28,614 bases of DNA from the NCBI GenBank assembly GCA_934183325.1, contig CAKPSH010000017.1, positions 1-28,614 of the forward strand, in the 5' to 3' direction. The notes under the pieces were generated by a model. That model searched no databases and was not told the origin of the DNA. It saw only the letters and a list, made by a program, of their open reading frames with translations. Shown piece by piece: positions 24,353 to 28,614 of this stretch; within the stretch, counting starts at the first letter, position 1, and each line of letters opens with the position of its first letter. The position numbers were made by a program, and so were the translations under genes. This DNA is from an uncultured Clostridia bacterium. GTDB taxonomy: Bacteria; Bacillota; Clostridia; TANB77; CAG-508.

Positions 24353-24853
24353 ATGAAATTTGCAGAAAAAGAAAATATAACTCTTTTGGAGAAAGATAAA
24401 TCTAAGATTACATTCTGTGATCTTAGATATTGTTTCTCTCCGGCAACACTCTATCCTACTGGTTGGTTCAATGAAGGCCATGTATATGAAATCACTGATT
24501 TGAATGGCTTAGACCATGATTCCAAGCTTTCTTTTAGCAAGCTTGGAATGCTCACCCCGAAGCGAATTCAATTTAAAGCTATCCCTTCACACATTACAGC
24601 AGTTACGCTCTTTGACGCATATTTTAAGTGTGAGTTTGAGTTCGAAACTTCTTGGTATCCTTATTTTGACTTTGGACATTTAAGCTTAGAGCAACTTGTT
24701 CAGGAATTTATGGAAAACTGTACAGTTTCTGTATCTTCAACAACTTATAATTACTATTCTGAGGATTCTGTCGAGTGCACTATCGGGCTGGTTCGGCTGT
24801 TGCTTTTAAACTTCTGGCTTTTGACCGATGATGGTGATGAACCTCAAGCTTAA
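24353..24853 (+). CDS. Unknown protein with atypical codon use
   Basis: 166 residues, no family recognised. A strong ribosome binding site (GAGGAGG) precedes the ATG. The sequence is rich in aromatic residues and acidic at the end (DDGDEPQA); the middle holds several beta-like stretches (RIQFKAI, AVTLFDAYFKCEFEFETSWY), and a hydrophobic Leu-rich stretch (LVRLLLLNFWLL, about 146-157) lies near the C-terminus. No signal peptide. Codons such as CTG, CGG, CCG, GGG, GTC and ACC are frequent here and rare in the neighbours, and G+C is visibly higher. With its own promoter and terminator, this suggests recent acquisition as a single-gene unit. Convergent to feoB. Confidence 0.8.
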   Translation: MKFAEKENITLLEKDKSKITFCDLRYCFSPATLYPTGWFNEGHVYEITDLNGLDHDSKLSFSKLGMLTPKRIQFKAIPSHITAVTLFDAYFKCEFEFETSWYPYFDFGHLSLEQLVQEFMENCTVSVSSTTYNYYSEDSVECTIGLVRLLLLNFWLLTDDGDEPQA

Positions 24854-24884
24854 GAGTTAGTTTTCCCTACAAGAATTATCTTGT

Positions 24885-24929
24885 AGCCACGTCAAGTTGA
24901 TTTTCAGCTGAAACGTGGCTTTTCTTTTT
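24885..24929 (+). terminator. Rho-independent terminator after the unknown gene
   Basis: An eight-base-pair stem AGCCACGT / ACGTGGCT (24885-24892, 24913-24920) whose inside holds a TTTCAGCTGAAA palindrome, followed by TTTTCTTTTT. A second hairpin, CTACAAG / CTTGTAG (24867-24886), lies just before it. The T-run reaches the stop codon of the convergent feoB. Confidence 0.9.
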
Positions 24930-26733
24930 ATATTAATTTTAATAACTGATATGTAATTGTGGTTACTGTCCAAGCCATCAGTAATTGAAAACAAATTAAT
25001 TTTATTGTAAATTCTGTTGATTTAGTTTCACTATGTATTGTGGCAATTGTTGCAATACAAGGTACATATAATAAACAGAATAGCATTAAACAAAAAGCAT
25101 TAATTTTGGTAAAACTTTCTAACATTAATATATTATATAGTTCATAGTTTTGAGATACAGCATTTATACCATATAACACATTTATACTTGATACTACTAC
25201 CTCTTTTGCAATTAGACCTGATATTAGTGCAACAATAATTTGCCAATATCCAAGTCCTGTTGGTTTAAAAATTGGAATTAGTAGCTTGCCTATTATTGCC
25301 CCAAAACTTTCTTCAGGATTTTCTACAAATCCTGTCTTTCCTATATTTAGTATTCCCCATAATATAATTGATGATATGAATATTATTGTTCCTGCTTTAT
25401 TTATATAATCTTGGATTTTCTCTATAACATATATTTTTATTGAATTATAGTCTGGTATTTTATATTCTGGTAATTCAATTATCAATTCTTCTTTCTTTGA
25501 ACTTTTTTCTATTCTCTTAGTTACTATTCCTAAAATTAGTGAAATTGCAATTCCTATTACATACATTCCTAATGCTACTATTGCTTCATATTTTCTAAAA
25601 AATATTCCTGCAAATAGTACATATATTGGAATTTTTGCACTACAAGACATACATGGAATTAGCATTATGGTTTTTCTTCTATCTTTTTCTTCTTTTAAAG
25701 TCCTTGTTGCCATTACTGCAGGTACTGAACATCCAAATCCCAATATCATAGGAATACAGGCTTTCCCTGATAATCCTAATTTCTCCATAAATCCATTCAT
25801 AATATATGCTACTCTGGACATATATCCTGTATCTTCTAAGAAACCCAAGCATAGGAATAATATAAAAATGTTAGGAATAAATGTAAGTATTCCTCCAACT
25901 CCAGTAATAATTCCTTCTGTTATAAGTGATGTCATGGCTGGTCCAATTTTTAGATAATCTAATATTAATAAAGTTTTATTAATTATTAGTTCTAATATAA
26001 GTTCAAAATATCCTTTTATATAATCCCCTAATGTAAATGTAAGTAAAAATACTGTTCCCATTATCATAATAAATATAGGTAATCCCCAAATTTTATGTGT
26101 AAGTATTTTGTCTATTTTTTCGGTTCTTTTATCTACTTTCATTTTGTTTTTGGTACATTCTTTTACTAAATTCTCTATGTAATTATATTTTGCTAGTATG
26201 TTATACTCATTATCTATCTTTATAATATTTTTAGAATTTTTATTTTTTTGATTAATTATTGCTTCTAATAGTTCTTTTAATCCTTCCTTTGTTTTTGCTG
26301 ATATAGGTATTACTTTTACTCCTAATGTTTCTTCTAGTTTCTTTATATCAATGTTCATTCCTCGTTTTTTTACAATATCCATCATGTTTAAGGCTATAAT
26401 AATGTTTTTATTATTTTCTATAAGTTGCAGTGTTAAATATAAATTTCTTTCTAATGATGATGCATCAACTACATCAATAATCACATCTAGATCTTCATTT
26501 TCTATGAATTCTTTTGATACTTTTTCTTCTATTGAATATGAATTTAATGAGTATATCCCCGGTAAATCTGTTATTACTATTTGTTTATTTTTGTATTCTA
26601 ATTCTCCTTCTTTCTTTTCTATTGTTACTCCTGGATAATTTGCTACTTTTAACCTTTGCCCTGTGTATGCATTAAATAGGGTTGTTTTTCCACAATTAGG
26701 ATTTCCTATAAATGCTAATTTTATCTCTTGCAT
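24928..26733 (-). CDS. feoB: Ferrous iron transport protein B
   Basis: Membrane transporter for Fe(II). Its N-terminal G domain shows G1 GNPNCGKTT at 10-18, ANYPGVTIEKKEG (switch region), G3 DLPG at 56-59, and G4 NMMD at 116-119. The membrane part has about nine to ten helices and both gate motifs: ACIPMILGFGCSVPAVMATR and MSCSAKIPIYVLF. At 601 residues it is shorter than many FeoB proteins (650-770), mostly through a short helical region after the G domain and no long C-terminal tail. Its start lies 38 bases inside feoA, with a purine-rich GGAGGAGG within feoA as ribosome binding site, so the two are coupled. Confidence 0.96.
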   Translation of the reverse strand: MQEIKLAFIGNPNCGKTTLFNAYTGQRLKVANYPGVTIEKKEGELEYKNKQIVITDLPGIYSLNSYSIEEKVSKEFIENEDLDVIIDVVDASSLERNLYLTLQLIENNKNIIIALNMMDIVKKRGMNIDIKKLEETLGVKVIPISAKTKEGLKELLEAIINQKNKNSKNIIKIDNEYNILAKYNYIENLVKECTKNKMKVDKRTEKIDKILTHKIWGLPIFIMIMGTVFLLTFTLGDYIKGYFELILELIINKTLLILDYLKIGPAMTSLITEGIITGVGGILTFIPNIFILFLCLGFLEDTGYMSRVAYIMNGFMEKLGLSGKACIPMILGFGCSVPAVMATRTLKEEKDRRKTIMLIPCMSCSAKIPIYVLFAGIFFRKYEAIVALGMYVIGIAISLILGIVTKRIEKSSKKEELIIELPEYKIPDYNSIKIYVIEKIQDYINKAGTIIFISSIILWGILNIGKTGFVENPEESFGAIIGKLLIPIFKPTGLGYWQIIVALISGLIAKEVVVSSINVLYGINAVSQNYELYNILMLESFTKINAFCLMLFCLLYVPCIATIATIHSETKSTEFTIKLICFQLLMAWTVTTITYQLLKLI

Positions 26734-26965
26734 TCTTTACTTCTTCCTCCTCCATAATTGTTACTGTATCTGCTACATTTTTGCTTACTCCAATTCTCGT
26801 ACCTCTTACTTTTATTATTAATGCACCATTTATCTTTTTATTTAAAATTATTATTTTTGTGCTTTTTATGATTCCTAATACAAGCATTCTTCTTTTCACT
26901 TTTTCTTCTGTATTTATTTCATCAATCACGTATTCTTTACCTACTTCTCCTTCTGACAATCTCAT
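26696..26965 (-). CDS. feoA: Ferrous iron transport protein A
   Basis: A small SH3-like cytoplasmic partner of FeoB, 89 residues. Seen: MRLSEGEVGKEYVIDEI, KRRMLVLGIIKSTKI (the conserved 'R-L-x-x-LG' turn), GALIIKVRGTRIGVSKNVAD (the ligand-side strand region). I chose the ATG at 26965 because AAAGGAGG lies six bases upstream; an ATG two codons earlier touches that site. Its end overlaps feoB by 38 bases. The gap to greA (about 90 bases) is filled by the greA terminator and shows no clear promoter. Confidence 0.92.
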   Translation of the reverse strand: MRLSEGEVGKEYVIDEINTEEKVKRRMLVLGIIKSTKIIILNKKINGALIIKVRGTRIGVSKNVADTVTIMEEEEVKNARDKISIYRKS

Positions 26966-26999
26966 AGACATCCTCCTTTGTTTTTAATTAAAGAACAAG

Positions 27000-27035
27000 A
27001 AAAAAAGAAATTAACTTTTATTTCGTTAATTTCTT
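27000..27035 (-). terminator. Rho-independent terminator of greA
   Basis: The minus strand has a ten-base-pair stem AGAAATTAAC / GTTAATTTCT, a nine-base loop and seven T. It begins about 22 bases after the greA stop and lies about 20 bases before the feoA ribosome binding site. Confidence 0.85.
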
Positions 27036-27057
27036 CTTATCTTTTTATTTTTTATTA

Positions 27058-27543
27058 CTATTTTTGTTTTTCAATAGCTAATACTTTATATTTTGCAATT
27101 TCATCATCTGGCAAATATACTTCAACTACTTGACCTTTTTTTGCTCCTAATAATGCTTTTCCTATTGGTGATTCATTTGATATTCTATTTTGACTTAAAT
27201 CAACTTCTGTTGAACCAACTATTGTATATTCCTCTTCTTCATCAAATTCTATATCTTTTATTTTTACTCTATTTCCAACTTGAACTGTTTTTGTATCAAT
27301 TTCAGATTCTTTTATTATTTTAGCATATCTTAATTTATTTTCTAAATCAGCTATTTTTATTTCATTTTCTGCTTGTGCATTTTTTGCTTCATCATATTCT
27401 GAGTTTTCTGATAAATCTCCAAATCCTAATGCTACTTTAATTCTTTCTGATATTTCAGTTCTTTTAGTTGTTTTTAAATATTCTAATTCCTTTTCAATAT
27501 TGTCATATCCTTCTTGTGTTAATAATACTTCTTTGTTTTCCAT
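27058..27543 (-). CDS. greA: Transcription elongation factor GreA
   Basis: Rescues backtracked RNA polymerase by stimulating transcript cleavage. 161 residues, standard length. The N-terminal coiled coil carries the catalytic tip GDLSENSEYDEAKNAQ with its acidic residues, and the C-terminal domain shows SPIGKALLGAKKGQVVEV, both hallmarks of the family. A strong GGGAGG ribosome binding site precedes the ATG. It lies 36 bases downstream of the unknown gene; a weak TTGACG -35-like box (27583-27588) overlaps the end of that gene, so an internal promoter is possible but unproven. Confidence 0.97.
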   Translation of the reverse strand: MENKEVLLTQEGYDNIEKELEYLKTTKRTEISERIKVALGFGDLSENSEYDEAKNAQAENEIKIADLENKLRYAKIIKESEIDTKTVQVGNRVKIKDIEFDEEEEYTIVGSTEVDLSQNRISNESPIGKALLGAKKGQVVEVYLPDDEIAKYKVLAIEKQK

Positions 27544-27579
27544 AAGTATTCCTCCCTTTATGTGATATTGAATATAATA

Positions 27580-28383
27580 TTACGTCAAATAAATGCTTTT
27601 GTCAAGTATATTTTGATATTCTTCTTTTGAAATTTTTCCTCTATTTCCAATTAATTCCGTTATTTCTACATTATCTTTTATCATTTGTTTTTCTATATTA
27701 TAAATGTTCTTTTTCCCATATATATAGCTTTCATATATTTCTTTATTTTCAAATTTCTTTATCCATTCTAACATCTCTAAATACCTATTTGAGAAACATA
27801 TATCATATGAATTTATATTTATACCTCTATACCTTTTTGATATTATTGTAATTTTCTCTTTTAGGTTTATTATAATTGCATTATCCTTTATTGCAAATTT
27901 ATTTATCTTTTCTTCTGAATATTCAAAATTAATTATAATATCTATATTTTTCAAAGCTTTTCTTTTATTATTTGAAATTGTTAATACTGTTCCATCATTT
28001 TGGAACATTTCATTTTCTATTTGTTTAAATTTATTTCTCTTTTCTGTTATAATTTTTAAACTTTTTACTTTGTTAGTAAGATATTTTATATAAAATTCTA
28101 CTATTTCATTGTAACTATCAATCATAAATGCTAAATTTTGTTCTTCTATTTTCTTTTTTTGTTGTTTTTCTATATATTCTAAGACTTGTACAACTAAGTA
28201 TTTGAATAACCACCTGCCATCGCAAATTGGTAATTCTAATTTATTTATTACTTTTATTATTTTTTTATTTTGTTTTACGTTTTTTGTTAGTACAAAAAAG
28301 CATGCATCTTTTCCTTGTTTTTTTATTATTTTTTTTACTTTCCTAGCTGATAAACTTTCATTTGATATATATATTGCCTTCAT
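27580..28383 (-). CDS. Conserved clostridial protein of unknown function
   Basis: 267 residues, not assigned to a named family. It reads like a Rossmann-type alpha/beta protein: an LPICDGRWLFKYLVVQVLEY block near 50, then a Lys-rich helix, an AFMIDSYNEIVEFYI segment, LTISNNKRKALKNIDIIINF, and NAIIINLKEKITI. The DGRW-LFK and SNNK..L...DIIIN blocks fit a group of uncharacterised clostridial proteins I recall, and the second block has the look of a nucleotide-binding beta-alpha-beta unit without a clear glycine loop. I chose the ATG at 28383 (GGTGAG upstream); a GTG four codons earlier is the alternative. No promoter could be made out in the 160 bases upstream, which end in the dispersed repeat. 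greA follows 36 bases downstream. Confidence 0.75.
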   Translation of the reverse strand: MKAIYISNESLSARKVKKIIKKQGKDACFFVLTKNVKQNKKIIKVINKLELPICDGRWLFKYLVVQVLEYIEKQQKKKIEEQNLAFMIDSYNEIVEFYIKYLTNKVKSLKIITEKRNKFKQIENEMFQNDGTVLTISNNKRKALKNIDIIINFEYSEEKINKFAIKDNAIIINLKEKITIISKRYRGININSYDICFSNRYLEMLEWIKKFENKEIYESYIYGKKNIYNIEKQMIKDNVEITELIGNRGKISKEEYQNILDKSIYLT

Positions 28384-28542
28384 TTGTCTCACCACTAAAA
28401 TATATGCTGTTTTTCAGAATTTATTACACTTATTTTTTTACAAAAATGAACATTAACTTCAAAGTCATTATATTTATTCATATACTGAAATTATATAATA
28501 TTTTTTGCCTGCATATATTTCATAAAGCTCTATTAATATATA

Positions 28543-28614
28543 AAAAACAAGAATAACATTTTCTAAGTGCCAGAGGCACATAAGAAAATTTAATTCTTCC
28601 ATAATTATCTTCTA
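28543..28614 (-). repeat. Dispersed 72-bp hairpin repeat, copy 2 (cut by window end)
   Basis: Differs from copy 1 (17852-17923) at two positions only, one in the hairpin loop and one outside the stem. The hairpin is at 28558-28589. Like copy 1 it lies upstream of a minus-strand gene and has the same orientation relative to it. The copy runs off the window, so its true length is unknown. Confidence 0.85.

Noticed and set aside
24290..24481. Minus-strand 63-codon frame across the start of the unknown gene
   Set aside because: It is antisense to a better-supported gene and lacks a ribosome binding site.

Overview
The window looks like a chromosomal piece of an anaerobic, spore-forming, very AT-rich member of the Clostridia. 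Four things point there: the complete spoIVA sporulation gene, the hrcA-grpE-dnaK-dnaJ heat-shock operon with CIRCE operators, sigma-A type promoters and strong Gram-positive ribosome binding sites, and two unnamed proteins of a kind I recall from clostridial genomes. No rRNA, tRNA, CRISPR array, transposase or integrase was seen. Apart from spoIVA and one small unknown gene, everything is coded on the minus strand.

Layout from left to right (minus-strand genes read right to left). 1-6520: a surface-polysaccharide block: mannose-1-phosphate guanylyltransferase (manC), three complete family-4 glycosyltransferase genes, one of them fused to a Wzy/O-antigen-ligase-like membrane domain, and a fourth glycosyltransferase cut by the window edge. 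6585-8506: a polyprenyl-phosphate sugar transferase and a LytR-CpsA-Psr protein with their own promoter and terminator. Together these can start (sugar transferase), extend (GT4 enzymes using activated mannose and other sugars), polymerise (Wzy-like domain) and attach to the wall (LCP) an envelope polysaccharide. 8524-11510: argS and pfkA. 11628-16528: dnaJ, dnaK, grpE and hrcA, preceded by a promoter flanked by two CIRCE-like operators. 16555-18115: a three-gene operon of unknown function behind a long structured leader; its last gene carries a +1 frameshift in an A-run. 18122-19723: a transglutaminase-like protein. 19937-22617: mutS. 22692-24929: two plus-strand genes, spoIVA and an unknown gene whose codon use differs from its neighbours. 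24928-26965: feoAB ferrous iron uptake. 27058-28383: greA and an unknown gene.

The most notable points are the polymerase-glycosyltransferase fusion, a 72-bp hairpin repeat present in two copies (17852-17923 and 28543-28614) upstream of unrelated genes, the tandem CIRCE layout in which one operator may also be the upstream operon's terminator, a strong plus-strand promoter with no gene behind it in the pfkA-dnaJ gap, and the atypical gene next to spoIVA. I did not find a clear multi-gene defence system or other wholly new system. The unknown operon at 16555-18115 with its leader is the best candidate for something undescribed.
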